Notes under the pieces: model-generated
What the model was told of the DNA's origin: nothing
The model's database searches: none
Seen by the model: only the letters and a program-made list of their open reading frames with translations
NCBI GenBank assembly: GCA_903813345.2
Contig: CAIIXF020000007.1
Location: 22,183,564-22,247,563 of the forward strand
DNA length: 64,000 nt
DNA from: Owenia fusiformis
Taxonomy: Eukaryota > Annelida > Polychaeta > Sabellida > Oweniidae
Direction: 5' to 3'
Program-made: the position numbers and the translations under genes
Part shown: positions 57,401-64,000 of the stretch, in pieces
How positions within the stretch are numbered: the stretch's first letter is position 1
How the letters are laid out: every line of letters starts with the position of its first letter

Positions 57401-58949
57401 TTATTGGCACGGGTGGATCCAACATTAAGCAAATTATCAGGGATTCCAATGCCCATGTCACGGTAAGTTTTCTAGGATTGCTAGACATGGTTAATGGATT
57501 AAAGCAAGTCTGTGGTCTGATTCGTCAATTTTACTAAAATACATTTACATTTAGTTGCAATGGACAAAATTATGAAGTACAAAATAATAGTTAATTTCGG
57601 GAAAATTGCATGGTTGAATTCAACATGTCATGTCACTTAGTGTCTGAATCTTTGTAATTCTTCATGTGATACATCTTTCCAAATGTGTACAATGTTGACA
57701 AAGTTATCCCTGACTTAAAACAAGTACTATAATGTGGACAGACTGAACTGCAGCTTTGCTCTTCAATATAATAATCATATTTTGATTGCCTAATAAGATA
57801 TTTGAATTTTTATGATGTCGACACGGAATGTGACATTCTTTTTTTGTGGACAGTATTTGGTAAACAGCATTCTGTGGTTGACATCTGTAACAATTGGATT
57901 GGAATTATTTATTTAACTTTTTTGTTTTCAGATTGACCCTAAAAAGGATGATGATCCTACTGGGGACAGGACAGTCACCATTAGAGGAACCCCTGAGGCA
58001 CAGTGGAGGGTAAGTTGCTACAAGCATGCTTAAGATTGATAAATCCATAGGATTAAATACATGTTTTCTGGAAGTGCTATTGCAGAGATGATGATATTAC
58101 AAAACATGTTTATGAATGAAACCGAGTCACTGATTTATAGAAATATGATAAAAATCAATTCATTTTTTCATTATCAAAAGATTACTTTCCATTTTCAGGC
58201 TAGCTATTTCGTTCATGATAAGCTTCGAACTGAAGGATTTGCTGGAATGGAAGATGTCCGCCTAAAAACAAAAATCCTGGTGCCCAAAGACAAAGTTGGT
58301 TACGTGATTGGCAAGCGCGGACGTAATGTACGTGATGTCCAACGCATGACTGGTGCCATGGTACGTCTGCCTGAGATTGAGACTCCAGATGGTGAGGGTG
58401 GTGAGAGCACACCCCCTGTAGACGATGGCAGCAATGATGCGGTTGTAGAGCTTTTCGGAAACTTCCAGGCAACTCAGGTAGCTATAGAATTTCTTGTATT
58501 TTTGGCATTTTTGTTGCATGTTAGGTAGTTGTTTTGGACAGAATGTAAAGATTTTGGCTGACATATAAGACTCAATTAACAATGTGAACACAAGAAGTGG
58601 TGATATATTGTTATAGTCTCCAACTTTTTGTAATCGGCGTTCAGAGTTTGGTGTCTGTAACAATTTGCAATATCTAACAAGGTGTAGACACTTCGTCATG
58701 TTAATGCCTTTATTTTATGTGGCTTAGCTTAATTTTATTAAACAGAATAATAAGCCAACACTGTTACTATTTCAACACTTAAATTGATTTTTTTGTTATT
58801 TTCAGCATGCCATTGGACGTGTACGTGCTCTAGCAATGCGGCAGCCTGGAGGACCTGGAATGGGTCCTGGCCCAATGATGGGGAATCCTCGCCGTCCTGG
58901 TGTCCCCCCTCAAGCACGTAATGGAGGGGGCATCAAGTCATCTCAATAG
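29597..58949 (+). CDS. IGF2BP: Insulin-like growth factor 2 mRNA-binding protein (IMP), long isoform, 14 exons
   Basis: IGF2BP proteins bind and stabilise or localise target mRNAs in cytoplasmic granules. Exons: 29597-29768, 34021-34075, 43067-43170, 45534-45594, 47504-47552, 48527-48702, 52645-52797, 53428-53544, 55694-55823, 56063-56179, 57226-57462, 57932-58009, 58199-58477 and 58806-58949. Phases all agree; product 623 aa (vertebrate members about 577-600). Domains: RRM1 about 1-72 (LYLGRL; KRGYAFVD), RRM2 about 78-150, KH1 with GRGG at 190-193, KH2 with GKDG at 275-278, KH3 with GTGG at 439-442, KH4 with GKRG at 521-524. A Met/Gly/Gln-rich linker with a Q run (393-398) precedes KH3, and the tail is Gly/Pro/Met-rich. 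ATG 29597 is the first in frame after a stop at 29549 and has G at -3. The KH1 end RVDVHRKENTG and KH2 phrase are hallmark family sequence. An alternative first exon is described separately. Confidence 0.96.
30204..31097. mobile_element. Foldback element, host of a nested TTAA element
   Basis: Left arm cagctc...tgacctttgaaatcgaatta resumes after the insertion as agtcgatccgcggcttactt and runs to about 30820. The complementary right arm covers about 30904-31097. The arms pair over roughly 180 bp around a loop of about 85 bp. Confidence 0.85.
30239..30652. mobile_element. 414-bp hairpin element with TTAA target duplication
   Basis: Ends gg(a)cagggtgcatg / catgcaccctg(a)cc with one mismatch, bordered by TTAA at 30235-30238 and 30653-30656. 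Nearly the whole element is an inverted repeat of about 200-bp arms, centred near 30445. TTAA sites are used by piggyBac and Kolobok types. Confidence 0.87.
31309..32080. mobile_element. Inverted-repeat-bounded element with minisatellite core
   Basis: Ends ccgggggggttcactatata and, in complement, ttttatatacattgaacccc followed by ccgg. Between them are repeated phrases ggtatggcattggtcc, densest at 31815-31955 with a period of about 32 bp. No transposase. Confidence 0.75.
32533..33010. mobile_element. Large foldback, about 235-bp arms
   Basis: Left arm begins atatattatttacatgacca and the right arm ends tggccatgtaaataatatat. The arms pair through caatggtcatggtcaaaat, catgctgaaat and tatcatttaaagcaatat to a centre near 32770. 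Confidence 0.85.
33528..33901. mobile_element. CAGGGTTCTC-ended MITE, 5-bp TSD (copy 1)
   Basis: Ends cagggttctcaccagg and, in complement, cctagtgagaaccctg. Flanked by agtta at 33523-33527 and 33902-33906. The interior repeats tagactccgg. Confidence 0.85.
34021..34075 (+). CDS. IGF2BP: IGF2BP exon 2 (end of RRM1)
   Basis: Acceptor ttgttttag, donor gtaagc. Encodes GTELMGSVMQVEPSNSKR, which fits the last RRM1 strand and the Lys/Arg linker (compare the vertebrate EIEHSVPKKQ). It leaves two bases, AG. Confidence 0.85.
34342..34624. mobile_element. Inverted-repeat element, acttccgggcttcatttt arms
   Basis: Left arm aacttccgggcttcattttc through atatttttatttctc; right arm gagaaataaaaatatctt through aatgaagcccggaagttttt. 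Interior not palindromic. Confidence 0.75.
35009..35185 (-). mobile_element. CAGTGATCTCC-ended MITE, copy 1, 5-bp TSD
   Basis: Ends cagtgatctcc / ggagatcactg, flanked by gtctg at 35004-35008 and 35186-35190. The interior contains the complement of gcagcacccacctgagattt. Confidence 0.87.
37795..37880 (+). CDS. IGF2BP: Alternative first coding exon of IGF2BP (isoform without RRM1)
   Basis: ATG at 37795 sits in aaagATGG (A at -3, G at +4). It reads MARDQDHYDEDVDFQAAEYH then EEEPMFQL, 10 acidic residues in 28, and stops at a gtaagt donor at 37881 after two bases (CA). That phase fits the RRM2 exon at 43067, giving ...FQLQ-RSNKISIKN. The isoform would be 576 aa: a 28-residue acidic leader, RRM2 and KH1-4. 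Used as a cassette after exon 2 it would give an in-frame TAG, so it works only as a first exon (or a poison exon). N-terminally truncated IGF2BP1 forms are reported in mammals; this parallel is from memory. Confidence 0.68.
37881..43066. other. IGF2BP intron before the RRM2 exon
   Basis: Holds a gcagagggtag repeat (about 37930-38125), C-rich tracts at 40057-40079 and near 40267, and a caggggttt MITE (40312-40437). No coding exon recognised. Confidence 0.6.
40312..40437. mobile_element. 126-bp MITE, caggggttt ends (reverse copy)
   Basis: Ends caggggttttactag and ctaatgaagcccctg. The interior matches the element at 23657-23783 in reverse (gatgaaaacaggcaaaatta). Flanks aacgt and aaagt differ at one base. 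Confidence 0.75.
43067..43170 (+). CDS. IGF2BP: IGF2BP exon 3 (RRM2 first half)
   Basis: Acceptor tactttcag, donor gtatgt. Encodes RSNKISIKNVPTLVTKDDLE then RLVSAFGAIERCDF. RNP2-like ISIKNV. Confidence 0.93.
44132..44337 (+). mobile_element. CAGTGATCTCC-ended MITE, copy 2
   Basis: Contains cagtgatctccccagcatta and gcagcacccacctgagattt, ending ggagatcacta. No clear flanking duplication in this copy. Confidence 0.8.
45534..45594 (+). CDS. IGF2BP: IGF2BP exon 4 (RRM2)
   Basis: Acceptor tcttccag, donor gtaagt. Encodes VPGEMENCVNVTYESPEQAQ; CVNVTY is the RNP1-position strand of RRM2. Confidence 0.9.
45634..45788. mobile_element. 155-bp inverted-repeat element in IGF2BP intron 4
   Basis: Ends cctgggggttcactcta and tagagtgaaagcccagg, 15 of 17 bases matching. 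It starts about 40 nt after the exon 4 donor. Confidence 0.65.
47504..47552 (+). CDS. IGF2BP: IGF2BP exon 5 (end of RRM2)
   Basis: 49-nt exon, acceptor tttttcag, donor gttagt. Encodes (Q)AVEELNDYQYQGASLK, matching the last helix and strand of RRM2. Confidence 0.9.
47665..48074. mobile_element. 410-bp MITE with ggggaggcatc ends
   Basis: Ends ggggaggcatcaaaagttcg and its complement, with similarity continuing through aaactaaataaatctagtt. Left flank TTAA, right flank TAAA: either a 3-bp TAA duplication (PIF/Harbinger style) or a mutated TTAA site. Confidence 0.8.
48527..48702 (+). CDS. IGF2BP: IGF2BP exon 6 (basic linker, KH1 first half)
   Basis: Acceptor tttttcag, donor gtaggt. Linker VEFVQNGRMQNGRQRRPG, then YPLRINVPSDMVGAIIGRGG and QTIGKITKQSRA. 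KH1 GxxG loop is GRGG. Confidence 0.95.
48718..49463. mobile_element. 746-bp foldback directly after the KH1 exon donor
   Basis: Arms of about 320 bp pair almost perfectly, from ttatcccgttccaggactat on the left to its complement at 49463, around a loop near 49080. Flanks ccattcag (48710-48717) and cccttcag (49464-49471) differ at one base, an 8-bp duplication. The left end lies at position 16 of IGF2BP intron 6. Confidence 0.9.
50097..50548. mobile_element. 452-bp MITE with TTAA target duplication
   Basis: Ends ggatgcagtaccgggtc and gacctggtactgcatcc, bordered by TTAA at 50093-50096 and 50549-50552. A phrase left of it (gttgcccttcctctgttttg) recurs just right of it. Confidence 0.82.
51273..51342. 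mobile_element. 70-bp Tc1/mariner-type MITE, copy 1
   Basis: Ends cagggaatcc and gacaccctg, bordered by TA. Almost a complete hairpin; same length and core (taattgt(t)aagagagttt) as copy 2. Confidence 0.75.
51381..51450. mobile_element. 70-bp Tc1/mariner-type MITE, copy 2
   Basis: Ends cagagtgtccataaagtctc and agtttatagaagccctg, bordered by TA. It lies 38 bp from copy 1 in the same orientation. Confidence 0.75.
52645..52797 (+). CDS. IGF2BP: IGF2BP exon 7 (KH1 second half)
   Basis: Acceptor attttcag, donor gtaaga. Encodes RVDVHRKENTGSKEKGISIY through NCSNACKEIIKVIQEEI, the diagnostic IGF2BP KH1 end. Confidence 0.96.
52865..53059 (+). mobile_element. CAGTGATCTCC-ended MITE, copy 3, 5-bp TSD
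   Basis: Starts cagtgatctccccagcatta and ends ggagatcattg. Flanked by tgtat at 52860-52864 and 53060-53064. It lies about 65 bp after the exon 7 donor. Confidence 0.87.
53428..53544 (+). CDS. IGF2BP: IGF2BP exon 8 (KH2 first half)
   Basis: Acceptor tttttcag, donor gtatgt. Encodes EVELKMLGEDPYCGRLIGKD then GKHINAVRKETDTKVAVS. GxxG loop GKDG. Confidence 0.95.
54316..55372. mobile_element. CAGGGTTCTC-ended MITE, 5-bp TSD (copy 2), with poly-C
   Basis: Ends cagggttctcaccagg and, in complement, cctggcgagatccctg. Flanked by ttgta at 54311-54315 and 55373-55377. It contains a run of 39 C (54392-54430) and accggcgg phrases. It lies in IGF2BP intron 8. Confidence 0.85.
54392..54430. repeat. 39-base homopolymer C tract
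   Basis: Uninterrupted C run inside the element at 54316-55372; the length in the assembly may be unreliable. Confidence 0.9.
55694..55823 (+). CDS. IGF2BP: IGF2BP exon 9 (KH2 second half)
   Basis: Acceptor aattgtag, donor gtgagt. Encodes YQDLTSSFPDRQIIIRGELD through AEAKISEKLRDCFSND. Confidence 0.93.
56063..56179 (+). CDS. IGF2BP: IGF2BP exon 10 (Met/Gly-rich KH2-KH3 linker)
   Basis: Acceptor tgttacag, donor gtaggt. Encodes QGFFAMQPRGMFQPAPGVSP then LAMMGGSVYGMRGGQYGLM. Low complexity; 39 whole codons, so it could be skipped without a frame change. Confidence 0.88.
57226..57462 (+). CDS. IGF2BP: IGF2BP exon 11 (Q-rich linker, KH3 first half)
   Basis: Acceptor gtcctag, donor gtaagt. Linker with six consecutive Gln (393-398), then VEVIIPGTSAGALIGTGGSN and IKQIIRDSNAHVT. 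The KH3 loop GTGG lacks the usual basic residue. Confidence 0.94.
57932..58009 (+). CDS. IGF2BP: IGF2BP exon 12 (KH3 second half)
   Basis: Acceptor gttttcag, donor gtaagt. Encodes IDPKKDDDPTGDRTVTIRGT then PEAQWR. Confidence 0.93.
58199..58477 (+). CDS. IGF2BP: IGF2BP exon 13 (KH4)
   Basis: Acceptor attttcag, donor gtagct. Encodes YFVHDKLRTEGFAGMEDVRL, TKILVPKDKVGYVIGKRGRN and VELFGNFQATQ. GxxG loop GKRG; an acidic/Pro insert (PDGEGGESTPPVDDG) lies in the KH4 variable loop. Confidence 0.95.
58592..58710 (+). repeat. Copy of the dispersed repeat of about 110 bp, IGF2BP intron 13
   Basis: Contains agaagtggtgatatattgtt, tatagtctccaactttttgt and catgttaatgcctttattt, as at 673-804 and 62953-63066. 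Confidence 0.82.
58806..58949 (+). CDS. IGF2BP: IGF2BP exon 14 and stop
   Basis: Acceptor attttcag. Encodes HAIGRVRALAMRQ, then a Gly/Pro/Met-rich tail ending GGGIKSSQ and TAG at 58947-58949. Confidence 0.93.
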   Translation, partial: HAIGRVRALAMRQPGGPGMGPGPMMGNPRRPGVPPQARNGGGIKSSQ

Positions 58950-60787
58950 TTGAGCCAACATACAACCCAAGTACCTCTACACCATACCAAAGATGGTACT
59001 CATTCAAGTCAATTACAGTGTATACTTTAGAATGTATCTTAGTTTCCTCAAGTTTTAGCTTCCCACATTTACTCGGCATATTGACGAGGATTTGCTCGAC
59101 GTTTTGACGAGGAGTAGTGAACAAAGGCATCAAATTGTTGGCCTCCAGATATAAGCGCCAGACTGGACTAAGCGATCAACCAAGGAGTTTCCAGTCGAGA
59201 TAAAAGACAATGTCAGAGAAAATGTTGTCACACTGATGTTGGATATTCAATGATATTAAAATTGGGGAAATAATCCACATGATTAGACTGGATGATTTCC
59301 CCCACTTCTGGTGACATCTATTTTCTGTGATATTGTCTGTCTGGAGGATTTGTATTAAAACTTTTATATTTATATATATAAAAGATGTAAAAACGTAAAA
59401 AAGAGAGGAATTATTGAGTTGAATCAATTTTTTAGAGACAGGCCGGTGTTGACATTGCATTATACTATGGCCGGAGTTTTTGTAATATCAAAGTATAAAG
59501 TTTATTTTTGATACTTGTTGAAAGAAACTTTTTTGTTAGTATTTTTATGAGATGTGAATGAGCGGCGTTTTTTTGACGTTCGTTTGTTAGTATACCAAAA
59601 CTATCTGAACAATGTATACAGTATACAATTGGCAGTGTACTAGTAGGAGCTGACTGCCACTTCTACCGGGTATATACGACATACGAAATAGCCGCCTCTG
59701 GTGTACGCTTGACGATAACCTAGCACTTAACTGCCACCTATCTGTCAAATGTAGCAGTGGTTCTAACTAGAACTGGGCTGGACACATCAATGTGTAAAAC
59801 AAGGTTTCCTTTCCACAAGTATTCTATGTATTGTAACGATGATGCTTTCTTTTAGAGTAGCCGTGATGCGGCGATTGATTGACCAATTGGGTCGGAGATA
59901 AGGTCCATGTGACCATATATGGAAATGCCAGTAGGTGACCAAGCTGGGGCCTACTTGCATACATTTTGATGCCTTTTTGCACAGATACATGTATATCTAA
60001 TCTAAGTATACTATTGTATCTAATGGCTACAACTGAATAATATGGGGAGTTCGCAAACCTCACTGTTAGATAGTTCTATTATAGTAGACATAACCCCCAA
60101 AACATAGAGCAAATGTTCATTGTCACTATTTGTAGTTCGCGTTTACCAATGGTATTTTTTGGTTCTATTAATTTAGTGATTTGTGTATTATTAAAGACTT
60201 AATATAATGATTCATCCATAACTCTTACAACTGAGAAGTCTGAAGACATAGTGAGTTTGGTTCCACACAGCTTTAAACGAAAGGACTGTGCAGACCTCGA
60301 TGTAGACACTTCACAGAGAGTTGTGTGTTAAGTTCAGTGTTTAAAATTGTTCAAATACAGGTCAGTTTTTCAAAATATTCAAGCACACAATGATATTTTA
60401 AGGTGTTGTACAAGGTTTCTTTGAATGATCTTGACATTTCTTGGGCTTCTATAATTTGAGATACTGCCCTTGTGCTATTCTGAAAGTTACAGTACAAGTT
60501 AAAACTAACAGACCTAATGCGTAAAATCAATGTTTGCACTCAGGCACTACATGATGGCTCCTTTCAGTCAAATGGACTTTGTGTTGATGTAACAAAAAGG
60601 GGACACCATTGTGAAGTTGAGTGTTGCCTGTTAATTTTGAGTTGTACTGTAGTCTGTGTTAGATGTTCTGCATGCTCAGCGACTCCCCCTCCAATAATGT
60701 ATATAGACTAGGTGTTAGGATGGCGGTTCTCTGAGAGAAAGTGCGTCAAATGAGCCAAGAACTGAAAACAAAAAAACATGTAACACA

Positions 60788-60793
60788 AATAAA
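60788..60793 (+). terminator. Candidate proximal IGF2BP polyadenylation signal
   Basis: AATAAA about 1.84 kb after the stop; a T-rich stretch follows (gttcacgtttttatg). Confidence 0.4.
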
Positions 60794-61436
60794 GCTATAG
60801 GTTCACGTTTTTATGTAAATATTGTTTGGAGACATGTACATAAAGCGTTGAATCTAAGCTCCCATTAAGATTCTGTACGATCAGTTTGTTAACAGAAATT
60901 AACATGAATGTAATGCTAAAACAAGGTTAATCCATAAATTGTTTTTCTCCCAACTTTGCTGTTCATCACATATCTTTTCTTGAAATTATAGACAGGCAAT
61001 TGTGATACGTGTCACAGCTTATTGTATGATATATAAATACTACCAAGTGTGTTCATGGATTATGTATCACAATTGTCTCTCTGCAGACCCTAATAATGAA
61101 GATTATGATAATCTGAAGAGCTGAATTGCTGAAGGTTTTCAGTTCATATATTTTAAGAAAACATCTATCTTCTCTCACAAATACGGAATAGATCGATTTG
61201 CAAAATTTCGTGAATCCACAAGGTCTTGATAAAATTAGATATACTATCCCTTCTAATTTGGAATATAAAATACCTGTGTACAGTATACTTGTGTTATCAA
61301 GACTCTGTGAAACCATTCCCCATGGGATGATAAGCCATTGTTTTACCCTATTTGCCATATACACAAACTATACCAAGGTTAAATAAAGGCTTATAATCCT
61401 AAAGGGTCAGTTCTTCAGACTCTTCAGAATTCCTAC

Positions 61437-61443
61437 CTACCTC
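61437..61443 (+). promoter_or_regulatory. let-7 seed match (7mer-m8)
   Basis: CTACCTC, complement of let-7 nucleotides 2-8. Confidence 0.5.
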
Positions 61444-61466
61444 CTGATGATCACTATACATATTTG

Positions 61467-61473
61467 TACCTCA
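61467..61473 (+). promoter_or_regulatory. let-7 seed match (7mer-A1)
   Basis: TACCTCA, complement of let-7 nucleotides 2-7 plus A1; 30 bp after the previous site. Confidence 0.45.
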
Positions 61474-61795
61474 TTGGGCCTCTTTGCAATAGTAGAAACT
61501 AAAATGCTTGTGGTTTCTTTTAGTTGGAGAGTAATTTGTGTTTATTTTGTTAGAGGAATTTTAAGGCAGTTCATGAACTGTTTTTTTTTTATATAAGATG
61601 TAATTTTGTTGTGCATAAATGCTGCACTTTTGTTGTTAATCTTGTGATCATAACAATGAAATGTTAGTGATAGATCACTGTGTTGATTAAAATGATATTT
61701 TAATGAATGAATTTTCAATGTAAGACATGCTATGTGATAGTATGTGATTCAGTTGAATTTGTGTAGATAGAAACTGGGGATGCCCTGACATGATT

Positions 61796-61806
61796 CTACT
61801 ACCTCA
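61796..61806 (+). promoter_or_regulatory. let-7 site, 11-nt match including 8mer
   Basis: CTACTACCTCA is complementary to nucleotides 1-11 of the let-7 consensus. Confidence 0.65.
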
Positions 61807-62600
61807 CAGGGAGGGGGTGTGGTATTCTAGCTATTCTATTTAGTCAACATCCTCCCTCCCCACTGTAAATGTAGTGTTGAGGGTATCCATGATAAACTGA
61901 TCAGGTCTTGGCTCATTTCAAAGTAAAAGACACAAGTGTGCTGTACATGTTTTCAACTAATGTTCCCTACTCTTAGGCATTATAGCTAAACAACTGAATA
62001 ATAAATGCATAGCTAATTGATTAAAACATTAAAATGTAGACAATTTGTTTTCTTTTCCCAACTGGAAAATGCCACCCGTGCATGGGTATTAACTCGACCG
62101 AATTGTGCTCAGAAATATATCAGGTGGGTTTCTAGCCATGCATAGGTCTTGAATTACATAAGATGTAACACATTGTAAAGCAGCTTCATGTTATGTGATC
62201 CCTTTAACGACATCCCTTTAACATTATATCTGTTGAAGGTTACATAATCTTTTAATGAGTAGAATAACTAAAAACTAGATTTTGTAGATATATTCGAAAA
62301 ATGATCACAAAATATGAGTTGCAAGTTCTTGAAAAAAGTTCATTCTTTCACTTAACTGTTTAAGAAAATGGATAATATTCTGAATATTAATCGGTTGAGT
62401 GATTGCCTGATGTTTGTAAAAAGTAGTGCATTTTCCAGATTTGACTGTTGGTGTATTGCTGCATGTCTGTATTACTGTATTACTTAGATTGGTAGCAAAA
62501 TGGAGCACTCTCCATCCGACCCACCGGAGGCACAACAAGCGTACATGATACTGTACTGGGTGAATGTTACATTCAACCCACTCACTCCTTTTCTACCGTC

Positions 62601-62606
62601 AATAAA
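62601..62606 (+). terminator. Candidate distal IGF2BP polyadenylation signal
   Basis: AATAAA followed about 20-40 nt later by T/G-rich tgatttttgttcatttgct. It would include the let-7 sites in the 3' UTR. Confidence 0.45.
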
Positions 62607-62952
62607 TTATTCTAGTTAAGAAAATCTATGATTTTTGTTCATTTGCTTGGATGGATGAGCCCGGGATTGGTGTGTGTGAAGGGATGGTGCCCAAATATTG
62701 ACATTTGTAGAGGAAAATTATTCTATTTTTGGAACAGATAAATTCTGTACCTATTTAAAAAAGATTGTGATCAGAGAATCATTATTTAATTTAGTCTTCA
62801 CAAATGGTCATATTAGTCACCATCTCTAACGGAAACATAAGTCAATTCAGCTGGCTACACTTGAAATCCTTGACCCTTTGCCGTAACCTTTTTGTCCCAC
62901 ATGGTTAACCTATTTCCTTGTCTGTCCTTTCATTACTAGGCTTTGATATGTC

Positions 62953-63066
62953 CCCACCAGAAGTGGTGACATTGTTAAAGTTTCCAACTTTTTTATGGAG
63001 AGTGTTTAGTATTCGGTATCTGTAACAATTTCTTACCATTTGCAATAATTTTAGTTAATGCTAGGC
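62953..63066 (+). repeat. Copy of the dispersed repeat of about 110 bp
   Basis: Begins ccaccagaagtggtgacatt and contains gtatctgtaacaattt, matching the copies near the left edge of the window. Confidence 0.82.
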
Positions 63067-63188
63067 ATACTTGTACATGACTGGTCACTGAGAATGTTTC
63101 AACAATTTACTACTCCAGAAATGATTGTCCATATCAACATGACAATTTGACCACACAAAAATAGTTTTTGAGCTCATTTATCACACAC

Positions 63189-63340
63189 TAATGCCTCAGT
63201 CACATTTGATCTACAGCAACTATACAGCAGCCGTAGCTTCCAAAAATTGAGAGAAATATGCAGTATGTATTACGATGTAGATTTTCCACTTTGATTTTGT
63301 AAAGCTACGGCCGCAATAAGGCAAATGTGACTTAGGCTTA
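63189..63340. mobile_element. 152-bp MITE, cctcagtcacattt ends
   Basis: Left taatgcctcagtcacatttg and, further in, gcagccgtagctt; right aaagctacggccgc and caaatgtgacttaggctta. The two ends are complementary over about 35 bp in two blocks. Confidence 0.75.
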
Positions 63341-64000
63341 AATGGAGATTATTCACAAGTTAAGTGATATTATCACATTAGTCCAAAATTTTTTTGGGGC
63401 ATACTTAGTGTTGCCTTTCCTGTTTCCACTGAGGTCACATTTTATTTGTCGGTTATTCATGCTTCATTATTTTTTTCTGAAAGGTAGTTAACGTTGATGC
63501 CCTCTTTTTTTCATCTCCAGTATTCATGTTCCATATCACCATAACCATGAAACGAAAATGCACCACTTCTTTTCTATCCCCAATTGTTTCAGATATTATC
63601 ATCATTATTAGACTCCAGATGTAAATCTGGAGTCTATTGTTTTCGTCAGTATTCTTTATTATTCTTTATTATTTTTCTTTCCCAGTTTTCTCGATAGTCA
63701 TAAGTTTTCCAATAAAGATCTTTATTCAGTCAATTTATGTCTAGAATCTAGTTCCTCGGAAATTGGGTCAAATTTTTATCTAGGTCAAAGGTCAAGAACT
63801 AGGTCAAATCTTACATTTTCAACATTCTGTCATTTATCTTCGTCGTTGTTTATCGTAACTCCTAAATCTTTTTTTTAACATGTAGCTTAGAAAAAGCCAA
63901 AGCAAAGGTATGACATTAGATTTTTGATTACGCTTACCGATTTTGAAATATGGCGTCCAGAAAGTAGGTCAAAATAACGAGTTCTCCAAATTTAACATCT

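Larger units (their letters stand above)
58950..62625 (+). other. IGF2BP: Probable IGF2BP 3' UTR
   Basis: No coding feature recognised. Candidate polyadenylation hexamers at 60788, 61382 and 62601. The three let-7 seed matches at 61437-61806 would be in the message only if the distal site is used. Vertebrate IGF2BP genes also have long, let-7-targeted 3' UTRs. Confidence 0.6.
62626..64000. other. Intergenic region at the right edge
   Basis: Holds a dispersed repeat (62953-63066), an inverted-repeat element (63189-63340) and a short palindrome tagactccagatgtaaatct near 63610. No gene recognised. Confidence 0.6.

Overview
This is a eukaryotic, animal-type genomic window: AT-rich, intron-dense, with GT-AG exons that join in frame and a heavy load of small inverted-repeat transposons. 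The protein families and the repeat landscape (GACG-rich repeat tails, many MITEs and foldbacks) suggest a marine invertebrate, perhaps a mollusc or other lophotrochozoan. The species cannot be fixed from the sequence alone.

Layout. (1) 1-4513, + strand: the 3' part of an INSIG gene, an ER membrane regulator of sterol synthesis. Four coding exons lie at 3086-4513 and the 5' exons are upstream of the window. (2) 4514-12635: INSIG 3' UTR and intergenic DNA with three minisatellites and two inverted-repeat elements. (3) 12636-26842, - strand: a complete 13-exon ceramide-kinase-like gene (CERKL), convergent with INSIG, encoding 663 aa with a GGDG motif but altered residues elsewhere in the nucleotide-binding region. 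(4) 26843-29596: the interval between two divergent genes, carrying a repeat array interrupted by two inserted elements. (5) 29597-58949, + strand: a complete 14-exon IGF2BP/IMP mRNA-binding protein (2 RRM + 4 KH, 623 aa). An extra exon at 37795-37880 has its own ATG, fits an alternative start, and would give a 576-aa isoform without RRM1. (6) 58950 to about 62.6 kb: probable IGF2BP 3' UTR with a cluster of three let-7 seed matches. (7) The remainder is intergenic with repeats.

The three genes do not form a known functional cluster: one acts in sterol sensing, one is a lipid-kinase-fold protein, one binds mRNA. Introns and spacers are rich in non-autonomous DNA transposons. Several have target-site duplications readable by eye: 8 bp hAT-like, 5 bp with CAG...CTG ends, 9 bp, TTAA and TA classes. 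Several large foldbacks would form long hairpins in the pre-mRNA, one of them starting 16 nt into the intron after the KH1 exon.

I found no convincing undescribed biochemical system. The strongest leads are the alternative IGF2BP first exon, the let-7 site cluster, the CERKL active-site changes and the splice-site-proximal foldback. All exon calls come from reading frame, splice consensus and remembered family sequences; no search was run.
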